DNA of 46,547 bases, taken from assembly GCA_011389685.1 (NCBI GenBank), contig JAABTV010000026.1, forward strand, positions 1 through 46,547, in the 5' to 3' direction. Made by a program: the position numbers and the translations under genes. The stretch comes from Paracoccaceae bacterium (GTDB lineage Bacteria > Pseudomonadota > Alphaproteobacteria > Rhodobacterales > Rhodobacteraceae). This document shows, in pieces, positions 34,320 to 42,400 of the stretch. The notes under the pieces were generated by a model. The model saw only the letters and a program-made list of their open reading frames with translations, was not told the origin of the DNA and did not search any database. How positions within the stretch are numbered: position 1 is the stretch's first letter; every line of letters begins with the position of its first letter.

Positions 34320-35747
34320 TTACTCGGCGACCATGATCGACGCCGGGCGGGCGCCTTCGTTCATCCATGTCTCAAGCGCGGTCATCGGGTCGATGCTGGC
34401 CTGGCTGATGCCGCCAGCCCCCGGCACGATGCCGCAATGATCCATGCCCGGGATCATGAAGAGCGCCACGTTCTCGGCGAGCGCCTCTTCTCCGCCCGCA
34501 ACCTCGGCGGCCTGATCATGCCATTCGACGGTCTTCATCGGCGGCACGATCGCATCCGACCAGCCATGCCAGACGATCATCTTGCCCCCCGCCACGCGGA
34601 AGGCCGAGATATCGGGATCGTCGCCGTTATACATCGCGCTTGATGCGCCCATCCGGGCCGGGTCGCGGTCGAAATCGAAATCGTTCGGCGTCCATGAAAC
34701 GCCGGGATCCTCGTCAAACGCCATGTAGCGCCCGAAATCGGTGGCAAAGCCCGGGGTCAGACCGCCCTGGCCCTTTTCGTTGCCGATCACCCAGAGCCAC
34801 CAGAACGGTTCGGACCCGGGCATCAGCGAACCGGGATAGAGGCTTTCACCGGCGGAATTGACCGGGCCCTGGCGCCATTTCTCGACCACCTCAATCTCGG
34901 CCGCGGTCAGGCAATCCGACCCGGCTTCGCCGCTGCATTGCACTGCGGAAAGATCGGCCTGGCATTGTCGCGGATCGGAGATCAGCCCGTCCTCGGCGCC
35001 GTCGATTGCGTCGCATTGTTCCATCACCGCCTTGCCCACCAGCTTGTCACGGCCGGGCTTGAGGATCTTCTCGCCATTCTCGTCGGTATTGGCCTGGATG
35101 ACCCATGACGCGTTGGTCGCCACCAGCCCGGTGTAATCCATCGCCGGCGCGCCCGAGATGATGCCGTTGAACATCTCGGGGTAGCGCAGCGCGGCGACAT
35201 GCGCCATCCGCCCGCCGGTGGAACAGCCCTGGAACACAGCCTGCTCGGAAGCATCGCCGTAAAAGCGCGTGATCATCGACTGCGCGACGCGATGGGTTTC
35301 CCCGATCGAGCGATAGCCCCAGTCGCGTTCGGCATGGGGGTTGTTGTAGGCCCAGCCGCCATCGAGCACCGAAAGCCCGTGATGGCCGCTGTCGGATGTG
35401 GCCGTGGCATAGCCGCGTTGCAGTCCCGGGCGCATCGCGTTGACCCAGCCGCCGCTGGCATCCGCCCGGCCCAGGATGCCGCAGAACCCGCCGCACCCGG
35501 CCTGGTAATAGCCGCCGTTCCAGCCCTCCATCGGCAGGCGCACCTCGATGTTGATCGCCGGGAGCGCCACCGCGCGCACCTCGCAATAGGCGGGCAGGTT
35601 TTCGGTCGCGTCCACCACCCGCGACGAGGTGACGAACCCCGATGCGATGGGCGCATTGTGCAGCGCCTCGCAGGATGCCCGGTCCTGCGCCGCCGCCGCG
35701 CCGGCCATCAGGGCCAGCGCCATTGCCGATATTGTCAGATGTTTCAT
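34320..35747 (-). CDS. Secreted tannase/feruloyl esterase family alpha/beta-hydrolase
   Basis: A 475-residue exported esterase. Signal peptide: MKHLTISAMALALMAGAAAA. The nucleophile is Ser176 in GCSTGG, Asp398 lies in HGWSDAIVPP, and His437 in GMDHCG. Cys175 and Cys438 sit next to the catalytic Ser and His, the CS-D-HC arrangement of tannase-family enzymes in which these cysteines form a disulfide. Known members cleave gallate or hydroxycinnamate esters. Here it lies between an ABC binding protein and its permeases, suggesting it releases a transportable product in the periplasm or outside (inference). GGGAGGA lies close to the ATG. The leader upstream is full of palindromes. Confidence 0.9.
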   Translation of the reverse strand: MKHLTISAMALALMAGAAAAQDRASCEALHNAPIASGFVTSSRVVDATENLPAYCEVRAVALPAINIEVRLPMEGWNGGYYQAGCGGFCGILGRADASGGWVNAMRPGLQRGYATATSDSGHHGLSVLDGGWAYNNPHAERDWGYRSIGETHRVAQSMITRFYGDASEQAVFQGCSTGGRMAHVAALRYPEMFNGIISGAPAMDYTGLVATNASWVIQANTDENGEKILKPGRDKLVGKAVMEQCDAIDGAEDGLISDPRQCQADLSAVQCSGEAGSDCLTAAEIEVVEKWRQGPVNSAGESLYPGSLMPGSEPFWWLWVIGNEKGQGGLTPGFATDFGRYMAFDEDPGVSWTPNDFDFDRDPARMGASSAMYNGDDPDISAFRVAGGKMIVWHGWSDAIVPPMKTVEWHDQAAEVAGGEEALAENVALFMIPGMDHCGIVPGAGGISQASIDPMTALETWMNEGARPASIMVAE

Positions 35748-35772
35748 CTTGTCCTCCCTGTTGGCAAAGGAA

Positions 35773-35804
35773 TGCCACACCGGACGGGTCTGTCCGGTGT
35801 GGCA
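35773..35804. promoter_or_regulatory. Palindrome with 13-bp arms and clustered TGGCA/TGCCA half-sites
   Basis: TGCCACACCGGAC (35773-35785) and GTCCGGTGTGGCA (35792-35804) pair perfectly around GGGTCT, ending 26 nt upstream of the esterase start codon. Within 64 bp TGGCA or its complement TGCCA occurs five times: 35762-35766, 35773-35777, 35800-35804, 35809-35813 and 35820-35824. This suggests a multi-site operator for a dimeric regulator, or an mRNA hairpin close enough to the Shine-Dalgarno to control translation. Confidence 0.55.
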
Positions 35805-35826
35805 AGTCTGCCATGAAGGTGGCAAT

Positions 35827-35854
35827 GGGGACATAGGTAAAAATACCTATCCCC
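35827..35854. repeat. Hairpin GGGG-ATAGGTA-AAAA-TACCTAT-CCCC
   Basis: A perfect 7-bp stem (ATAGGTA 35833-35839, TACCTAT 35844-35850) with an AAAA loop, extended by GGGG (35827-35830) and CCCC (35851-35854) after a 2-nt bulge. It lies 31 nt downstream of the binding-protein stop on the minus strand, so it may end or protect that transcript. The A/T-rich stem is out of character for this GC-rich region. No clear T-run follows on the minus strand. Confidence 0.5.
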
Positions 35855-35884
35855 GGTGGCGCGCCCGAAGACCGGCCGCGCGCG

Positions 35885-37360
35885 TTATTCCCAGTAGACC
35901 GCCGTCAGGTCCACGGCCTGGGTCGGTGCGTCCTTCCACATGCCGCGCACGCCGGATTTGGCCACTGTCGGCGTGGCGAGCTGGAACAGGTAGCCGTTGA
36001 CGTAATCCTCGCTGATGATGGTCTGCGCCTTTTTCAGCAACGCGCTGCGCGCCTCCGGGTCGGTGGTGCGGGTCAACTCGTCCATCAGCGCCTGGAACTC
36101 GGGGTTGTCATACTGGAAGTAGTAATCCGGCCGCGCATAGATGTTGATGTCCATCGGCTCGGTATGGCTGACGATGGTCAGCCCGTAATCCTTGCCGGTG
36201 AACACCTGTTCGAGCCATTGCGCCCATTCGAGGTTGGAAATTTCGGTCTCGATGCCCACGGAACGCAGTTGCGACGCGATGATCTCGCCGCCGCGCCGCG
36301 CGTAGGAGGGCGGCGGCAGCTTGAGCGTGGTCTTGAACCCGTCCGGCAGCCCGGCCTCGGCCAGAAGCTGTTTCGACAGTTCCGGGTCATATTGCGAATT
36401 GCCGGTCAGATCGACGTAGTCGGGATGGTGCGGCGCGAAATGCGTCCCGATCGGCGTGCCGAGGCCGAACATCGCCCCGTCGATGATTTCCTGCCGGTTG
36501 ATCGCATGGGCAATCGCCTTGCGCACGGTCACGTTGTCAAGCGGCGGCATCTTGTTGTTGGTGGACAGGATGGTTTCGCCCTCGGTGTTGCCCACGATCA
36601 CGTCAAAGCGCGGATCGGCCTCGAATTGCGGCAGGTTCTCGGGCGCGGGAAAGGCGGTGAACACGTCCACATCCTCGGCCATCACCGCGGCAAAGGCCGC
36701 CGTCGGGTCGGAAATGAACTTGAACGTCACCTTGTCGAGCTTCGCGGGCGTGCCCCAGTAATCGTGGTTCCGCTCAAGCGTGATGTTGTCGCCCTGCACC
36801 CAGTTTGCGAACCTGAACGCGCCGGTACCCATCGGTTGTTGCTTGATGTTGTCGATGCTTTCGGGCGCGACGATCACCGCGTCGCCCCAGGCCATGTTGA
36901 AAAGGAAGCTGCCGTTGGGTTCCGAAAGCGTGACCTTCACGGTCTGCGGGTCCACCACCTCGACCGTGTCGATGCTGGAAAACAGTGCTTTCTGTGCATT
37001 GGCGCTGTCCTCGGCGCGGGCGCGGTCGAGGCTGAATTTCACGTCCTCTCCGTCCATCGCGGTGCCATCGTGAAACGTCACCCCTTCGGCGAGGTGAAAG
37101 GTATAGGTCAGCCCGTCCTCGGAAATCTCCCAGCTGCGCGCCAGCCCGGGGATGATCGAGCCATCGGCGGCGAATCGCGTCAGCCCTTCGAACACGTTGG
37201 AATAAAGCACCGAATCGATCGCGCCCGCGGCCCCGCCGGTCGGATCGAGATGCGGCGGTTCAAGCTGCATCGCCACCACGATATCGCTCTTGGCCAGGGC
37301 CCCGCCCGTGGCCATCGTCAGTGCAAGCGCGCTCACCGCGCCGAGTTTCATCAAAGACAT
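35885..37360 (-). CDS. ABC transporter substrate-binding protein, peptide/nickel type (SBP family 5)
   Basis: A 491-residue periplasmic protein. It begins with a signal peptide (MSLMKLGAVSALALTMATGGALA), then the family features LEPPHLDPT, LARSWEISEDGLTYTFHL, DGTAMDGEDVKFSLDRA, and VRKAIAHAINRQEIID. It captures the substrate for the DppBC-DF-like transporter. The gene is separated from the permease genes by the esterase, which is an uncommon order. The ATG at 37360 has GGAGA about 8 nt upstream; an in-frame ATG at 37351 is an alternative. Ligand specificity cannot be told from sequence in this family, which binds peptides, opines, sugars and metal chelates. Confidence 0.94.
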   Translation of the reverse strand: MSLMKLGAVSALALTMATGGALAKSDIVVAMQLEPPHLDPTGGAAGAIDSVLYSNVFEGLTRFAADGSIIPGLARSWEISEDGLTYTFHLAEGVTFHDGTAMDGEDVKFSLDRARAEDSANAQKALFSSIDTVEVVDPQTVKVTLSEPNGSFLFNMAWGDAVIVAPESIDNIKQQPMGTGAFRFANWVQGDNITLERNHDYWGTPAKLDKVTFKFISDPTAAFAAVMAEDVDVFTAFPAPENLPQFEADPRFDVIVGNTEGETILSTNNKMPPLDNVTVRKAIAHAINRQEIIDGAMFGLGTPIGTHFAPHHPDYVDLTGNSQYDPELSKQLLAEAGLPDGFKTTLKLPPPSYARRGGEIIASQLRSVGIETEISNLEWAQWLEQVFTGKDYGLTIVSHTEPMDINIYARPDYYFQYDNPEFQALMDELTRTTDPEARSALLKKAQTIISEDYVNGYLFQLATPTVAKSGVRGMWKDAPTQAVDLTAVYWE

Positions 37361-37464
37361 CCCGTTTCTCCCCGTCTTGGTTTGCCGCATTCAGGGCGGC
37401 CTGTGTCATATCCCGTCACTCTCGCCGCAAAACCGCGCCGGATCAAGCGCCCGCACCCCGGCGA

Positions 37465-38691
37465 TCAGATCACCGCCTTTTCAAGGAAGGGTCGCCCGCT
37501 CAGGATCCGTTCGAATCCGAGCGGCGACAGGTCGAGCGTGCGAAACCCGCCATGCGTGATCCACTCGCTCACCCCGCGCCCGGTGGCGGGGGCCTGTTGC
37601 AGCCCGTGGCCCGAGAAGCCGTTGGCGAAGATGAAATTCTCCACCTCAGGATGCGGCCCGATCACCATGTTGTGGTCGAGTGTGTTGAACGCGTAATGCC
37701 CGGCCCAGAGGTTGACCACCTTCACCGCCTCGAACGCCTCGGAGCGTTCGGCCAGCGCGGGCCAGATCACCGTGTCGAACAGATCGTGATGCGGCTCGAA
37801 ATCGTCAAAATCCACCGCCACATCCTCGACCGGCGGGCAACCGGTAAGGAAATAGCGCCCCTCGGGCCGGCAATAGACGCCGGTGGGGTCGATCATCAGC
37901 GGCAATTGTCCGTCCTTCACCCGCGCGCTGCCCTGTGGCGAGCGGGCGCAATCGAAAACGAACTGCGTGCGCTTGCGCGGCTCGACCGGGATATGCAGCC
38001 CGGCCATCCCCGCCACCTTTGCCGCCCGTGGCCCGGCCGCGTTGACCACCCAGCCCGCACCGATCCGCTCGCCGGTGGCGAGATGCACACCCGTCACCCG
38101 CCCGGTCTCGCGCGCGATGTCCACGACTTCGCCGGTGACAAACTGCGCCCCCAACTCCCGCGCCTTGCCGCGAAAGCCACGGATCAGCCCGGTATTGTCG
38201 AACCACCCCTCGCCCGACTGCCCGTAAGAGGCCAGCCTGATGTCATTGACCCGCAGATGCGGAAACGCCTCGGCCAGGTCATCGCGATCCCACAGCACCA
38301 CATCGGCCCCCGCCGCCACCTGCACCGCGTGGTTCTCGCGCAGGATCGCCTCCTGCTCGGGCGTGCGGGCGAGGAAAAGATACCCGCCCTCGTGGAAATT
38401 CAGGTAGATCCGGGTGTCGCCCACCTGTGTCAGATCGGCGAAATCGCGGATCACCTGACCTCCATATTTGCTGATCTCGACATTGATCGCGTTGGAGAAC
38501 TGCGTGCGGATGCCCGCCGCCGAAAGCGCGGTGGAACAGCGCGCATAGCTGGGGTCGCGCTCGATCACCAGGACCGAGCCGTCGAAAGCGGGATCGCGCG
38601 TCAGGTAACAGGCCACGGACGCGCCGATCACCGCGCCGCCCACGATCACCACGTCATAGTGATCCTGCATCGTGCCGGAGTCTGGACGCAT
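37465..38691 (-). CDS. DAO-family FAD-dependent oxidoreductase (amino-acid/amine oxidase-like)
   Basis: A 408-residue flavoprotein with the N-terminal dinucleotide motif VVIVGGAVIGASVACYL, the mid-sequence VVNAAGPRAAKVAG strand, and the C-terminal NFIFANGFSGHGLQQAPATG FAD-binding segment typical of glycine/sarcosine/D-amino-acid oxidase relatives. It lacks the WHAAG covalent-flavin motif and GcvT domain of the two large enzymes at 2684-8069, so it is a different type. The family oxidises the C-N bond of secondary or primary amino acids, giving 2-oxo acids or imines. The ATG at 38691 has AAGGG 8 nt upstream and lies 4 nt after the ThDP-enzyme stop, so the two are probably co-transcribed. Confidence 0.9.
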   Translation of the reverse strand: MRPDSGTMQDHYDVVIVGGAVIGASVACYLTRDPAFDGSVLVIERDPSYARCSTALSAAGIRTQFSNAINVEISKYGGQVIRDFADLTQVGDTRIYLNFHEGGYLFLARTPEQEAILRENHAVQVAAGADVVLWDRDDLAEAFPHLRVNDIRLASYGQSGEGWFDNTGLIRGFRGKARELGAQFVTGEVVDIARETGRVTGVHLATGERIGAGWVVNAAGPRAAKVAGMAGLHIPVEPRKRTQFVFDCARSPQGSARVKDGQLPLMIDPTGVYCRPEGRYFLTGCPPVEDVAVDFDDFEPHHDLFDTVIWPALAERSEAFEAVKVVNLWAGHYAFNTLDHNMVIGPHPEVENFIFANGFSGHGLQQAPATGRGVSEWITHGGFRTLDLSPLGFERILSGRPFLEKAVI

Positions 38692-38695
38692 GACC

Positions 38696-40366
38696 CTAAC
38701 CCTTTTGCGCCGCAAGCGCCGCCTCACGCATCTGGCTCAGCGTGACGCGCGGGGTCAGCGCCTCGGGCGAGATCGCGAGGTCAAGCACCGCACCCCCCTT
38801 GGCTGCGCGCGCGCGCTCATAGGCGGCGGCGAAATCCGCCGTGGTCTCGACGCGCTCGCCATGAAAGCCATAGGCGCGGGCAAGGGCGGCGAAATCCGGG
38901 CTGACCATCGTCGTGCCGGACACGCGGGCCGGGTAATGCCGCTCCTGATGGGCGCGGATCGTGCCGTAGATCCCGTTGTTGAGGATGAGGATGATCGGTT
39001 GCGCCCCGGCCTGCGCCGCGCTGGCGAGTTCCTGGCAATTCATCTGGAAATCGCCATCGCCCGCGAAACAGACCACCTCGCGCCCCGGATGGGCCAGCTT
39101 GGCGGCGATTGCCGCCGGCACGCCATAGCCCATGGCCCCCGATTGCGGCGCGATATGGCGCATTGCGGGGCCATATTTGATGAACTTGCCGGGCCAGATC
39201 GCGAAATTGCCCGCGCCATTGGTCACGATCGCATCTTCGGGCAGGACCGCGCGCAGATGCGCCATGACCTGCCCCATGTCCACCGGCGAGGGCTGCTCGG
39301 GCAATTCGAAGCCCGCCTCATAGGCTGTGCGCCCCTCCTGTCGCCATGCTGCCCAGTTGCCGGACACCGGGGTCCTGGCCAGTGCTGCGACAAAGGCATT
39401 GTGCCCCGCCTGGATGCCCAGCGCGGGCTGATAGACCTTGCCCAGCTCGCTTTCGGCCTGGTGCACATGGATGAGCCGCTGTTGCGGGATCGGCACATCG
39501 AGCAGCGTGTAGCCGTCGGTCGAGTTTTCGCCAAAGCGGTTGTTGATCGCGAGGATCACATCGGCCTCGCCAATCAGGTGCCTGACCGAAGGCACCATGC
39601 CCACCCCGGCCTCGCCACAGAAGACCGGCGAATGGTTGTCGAAGCGGTCGGCAAAGCGAAAGGCGGTGACCACCGGAATATCGCTCGCCTCGGCGAATGA
39701 TTGCAGCGCCGCGCGTCCTTCATCGCTCCAATTGCTGCCGCCATAGAGGATCACCGGGCGTTCCGCCGCGCCAAGGATCGCGCGCGCTTGCTCCACGGCT
39801 TGCGGGTCGGGTTGCGGCTCGGTCATCCTTGTGGGTGCCCCCAGCGGCGCGGAATCGCTCAGGCTGGTGAGCATGTCCTCGGGCAGGGCCACGACCACCG
39901 GCCCGAGGCGGCCCGTGGTGGCGGTTTTCCATGCTCGCGCGAGGATCTCGGGGATGCGGTCCGCGTCGTCGATCTCGACCGCCCATTTCGCGACGTTTCC
40001 ATACATGGAGGTATAGTCGATCTCCTGGAACGCCTCGCGCCCCTTCATGTCGGTGCCGACCTGCCCGACCAGCAGGATCATCGGCACGCTGTCCTGCATC
40101 GCCGTGTGCACCCCGATCGCGGCATTGGTGGCGCCGGGGCCGCGGGTGACCATGCAGATGCCGGGGCTTCCGATGATCTTGCCCCAGGCGGCGGCCATGA
40201 AGCCCGCGCCGCCCTCGTTCCGGCACAGCACGAAATCGAGCGCGCCCCCGGTGTCATGCAGCGCGTCGAGCACCGCGAGATAGCTTTCGCCCGGCACGCC
40301 GAACGCCTTGGTCGCGCCCAGCCCGACAAGGCTTTGCACCAGAAGCTGACCACCGTTTCGCATCAT
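38696..40366 (-). CDS. Thiamine diphosphate-dependent enzyme, acetolactate synthase/2-oxo-acid decarboxylase-like
   Basis: A 556-residue three-domain ThDP enzyme. The N-terminal PYR domain carries the cofactor-activating Glu51 in FVLCRNEGGAGFMAAAWG. A central FAD/NAD-like domain follows (about 190-330). The C-terminal PP domain has the ThDP motif GDGDFQMN (from 436) ending in ILILNN about 28 residues later. The fold is shared by acetolactate synthase, benzoylformate decarboxylase, oxalyl-CoA decarboxylase and others. No small regulatory subunit is nearby, so a catabolic decarboxylase or lyase is more likely than branched-chain synthesis. GGGGAG precedes the first of two adjacent ATGs. It is directly upstream of the FAD enzyme. 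Confidence 0.9.
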   Translation of the reverse strand: MMRNGGQLLVQSLVGLGATKAFGVPGESYLAVLDALHDTGGALDFVLCRNEGGAGFMAAAWGKIIGSPGICMVTRGPGATNAAIGVHTAMQDSVPMILLVGQVGTDMKGREAFQEIDYTSMYGNVAKWAVEIDDADRIPEILARAWKTATTGRLGPVVVALPEDMLTSLSDSAPLGAPTRMTEPQPDPQAVEQARAILGAAERPVILYGGSNWSDEGRAALQSFAEASDIPVVTAFRFADRFDNHSPVFCGEAGVGMVPSVRHLIGEADVILAINNRFGENSTDGYTLLDVPIPQQRLIHVHQAESELGKVYQPALGIQAGHNAFVAALARTPVSGNWAAWRQEGRTAYEAGFELPEQPSPVDMGQVMAHLRAVLPEDAIVTNGAGNFAIWPGKFIKYGPAMRHIAPQSGAMGYGVPAAIAAKLAHPGREVVCFAGDGDFQMNCQELASAAQAGAQPIILILNNGIYGTIRAHQERHYPARVSGTTMVSPDFAALARAYGFHGERVETTADFAAAYERARAAKGGAVLDLAISPEALTPRVTLSQMREAALAAQKG

Positions 40367-40440
40367 GTTCCACTCCCCTTCCGACGCGGCGACTTGACCA
40401 CGTCCGGCGCGGCCCTTCAACGCCTTTTGGCCTGTGGTGC

Positions 40441-41142
40441 CTACGGTGCGTCGCCGGCCGATCGGATGACCCGGATCAGGCGGCGGGCGATGGCGTCGGA
40501 CGCCTTGAACGAGGGGTGGATGCGGTCGACGGCATGAAAGCTCAGATCGCCATGCGGCACCAGATCGGCGAGCGAATGGAAATACACGTTGGGGTCGATC
40601 TCGGCGAGCCGGGCGATGCGGGCTTCGAGCGTGTCGCCCGCCGCCTTGCAGGACTTGATCGGCGAGGAAAACCCGGGGTTGCGCAGATAGCCCACGATCA
40701 GCACCCGCGCGCCGGATTGGCGGATGCTTTGCACCAGTGACGGGATCGCGCCGCGGCGGCCGTTTTCGGCGATCAGGCGGTCGAGCTTGTAATCGCAGTT
40801 GTTGCAGCCGCACCCGAGCCACAGATCGTTGCCGCCGCCATTCATGATCACCCAGTCCCAGTCGCCGCCGCGCCATTGTTTCGGAATCGAAAGGCCCATC
40901 GCGCCGGTGATCGGCAGGTTGTAGATCATCCAGGCCCCGGGGACGGAATGATCGGCCACAGGGGTATCGAGCAGCGCCGAGAGGCGGGCCGCGACGTTGC
41001 GATTGGCGAGCTTATTCTTGGCCAGAAGCGAATCGCCGATCACGAGGATGCGGGGGGTTTGGGGTTCGGCCACGCTGCGCGGCGCAGTGGCGGCCCCGGC
41101 GACGAGGGCAAGCATGATGATCAGGGCGCGCAGGGGTGGCAT
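40441..41142 (-). CDS. Exported SGNH/GDSL-family hydrolase
   Basis: A 233-residue protein. It has an N-terminal hydrophobic signal (ALIIMLALVAGAATA), then SGNH blocks: the nucleophile Ser38 in VIGDSLLAKNK, NGGGNDLW as block III, and the late DRIHPSFKA motif with the catalytic Asp-His pair. The family contains esterases, lipases and carbohydrate O-deacetylases acting in the periplasm or outside. Just after block III it has CGCNNC, and another Cys in IKSCKAAG, which may form disulfides. The ATG at 41142 was chosen over a TTG nine bases upstream. It precedes the ThDP gene by 74 nt on the same strand and may be the first gene of the cluster. Confidence 0.82.
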   Translation of the reverse strand: MPPLRALIIMLALVAGAATAPRSVAEPQTPRILVIGDSLLAKNKLANRNVAARLSALLDTPVADHSVPGAWMIYNLPITGAMGLSIPKQWRGGDWDWVIMNGGGNDLWLGCGCNNCDYKLDRLIAENGRRGAIPSLVQSIRQSGARVLIVGYLRNPGFSSPIKSCKAAGDTLEARIARLAEIDPNVYFHSLADLVPHGDLSFHAVDRIHPSFKASDAIARRLIRVIRSAGDAP

Positions 41143-41374
41143 GGGGGGCAACTCCGTCTAACGGTCATGCGCGCGGCATGGCGCGTGGCTTGGCCGGATT
41201 GTGGGCAAGCGGGACGCAGATATCAAGCGCGACGGGGGGATCGGGTTTGCGGGCAAGCGTCACGTCTCCGTGCCCGGTTACGGGCGGACGCACCTGTCCG
41301 GGGGTGCCGGTTGGGGAGGTCACGCCGACCTTTTCCTGCCCCGCGGCATGGGCGCAAGACGCCTTCCCCCGCCG

Positions 41375-42262
41375 TCATGATGTCTGCACCAGCAAGCGGC
41401 GCGCGGTCTTTCGGACGGCACGGGTCAGCGGCTGCATTATGCCACGCGATGCGCGGGTCACCTGCCAGGTCAGGTCGGAGAAGATATGCTTGTCGGGCGT
41501 GAGACAGGTCAGGCGTCCCTCCGCAAGCAAGGGCTGGGCCATCAGATGGGGCAGCATCACCCATCCCAGACCCATGGTCGCAGCATCGGCCAGGCCGCGG
41601 GCATCGGCCATGAAATGCGAGGGCGGGAGAACGTCTTCGCCAGCAATTCCCGTGGCGAAGTCGATCTGCAGCTGGTCATCCAGATTATAGGTCAAACATG
41701 GGGCGCTCCGGAACGCCTCGGTCGTCAGGCCGTCCCGAAACCATTGGTTATAGAAATCCGGGCTGCAAACCGGCATGTATTGCAGAGCACCGAGGTCGAA
41801 GGTATCGCACCCCTGCACCTTGCGTTTTTGGAACGTGACGGCAGCCAGAACGTCGCCACGTGCCAGAAGACGCGTGCCCTGTTCCGCGTTATCGACCTTC
41901 AGAACGAACAGCAAATTCGGCAGGTCGCGCAGAGCCTCGAGGAACCACGTCGCCATGGTATCCGGCGTGACGGCGATCGCGACCGGCACATGCATCTGTC
42001 CGATATCAAGGGCGAGACTGGAAACGAGTTCCTGCTCTCGCATGGCCACGTCCTGCGCATAGCGCCAGACCCGGCGCCCGACCTCCGTGGGCGTGCAGGG
42101 TGCATCGCGCACGATGAGAACCGCGCCGACCCGTTCCTCCAAGAGGCGCACCCTCTGGGAGAGCGCGGATGAAGTGAGATTGAGCTGTCGGGCCGCGGTC
42201 TCGAAACTCCCGGTCCTGAGGATAGCGGCCAGAGCCTCGACGTGTTTAAGGTCCAGATGCAA
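41375..42262 (-). CDS. LysR-family regulator, ArgP/IciA-like
   Basis: A 295-residue LysR-type regulator. The N-terminal winged helix-turn-helix is LAAILRTGSFETAARQLNLT followed by SSALSQRVRLLEE. The effector domain follows from about residue 90, with the ArgP-type end LTWQVTRASRGIMQPLTRAV. ArgP-like regulators usually sit beside a LysE/ArgO basic-amino-acid exporter and switch it on with lysine or arginine; none is adjacent here. The start is TTG at 42262: AAGGAG lies exactly 7 nt upstream and the protein then begins MHLDLKHVEALAA as expected. The palindrome AGCAATTGCT covers the space between ribosome site and start. The 232-nt gap to the SGNH gene shows nothing else. Confidence 0.9.
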   Translation of the reverse strand: MHLDLKHVEALAAILRTGSFETAARQLNLTSSALSQRVRLLEERVGAVLIVRDAPCTPTEVGRRVWRYAQDVAMREQELVSSLALDIGQMHVPVAIAVTPDTMATWFLEALRDLPNLLFVLKVDNAEQGTRLLARGDVLAAVTFQKRKVQGCDTFDLGALQYMPVCSPDFYNQWFRDGLTTEAFRSAPCLTYNLDDQLQIDFATGIAGEDVLPPSHFMADARGLADAATMGLGWVMLPHLMAQPLLAEGRLTCLTPDKHIFSDLTWQVTRASRGIMQPLTRAVRKTARRLLVQTS

Positions 42263-42400
42263 GCAATTGCTCCTTGGGGATCGTTAGGGCGTTTCAAGTT
42301 TACGCGGAATCAAGACATGCTGCCACTTTCTTCGGTCCAACGCCGGTTTCGTTCCGGCTGTCCTGTGACAACCTGAAACATTCTTGGGCATGTTGCACTG

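Noticed and set aside
35762..35776. Sigma-54 promoter (TGGCA ... TTGC on the minus strand) upstream of the esterase
   Set aside because: The GG to GC spacing is 9 rather than 10 and the element overlaps the leader just before the Shine-Dalgarno, too close to the start codon.
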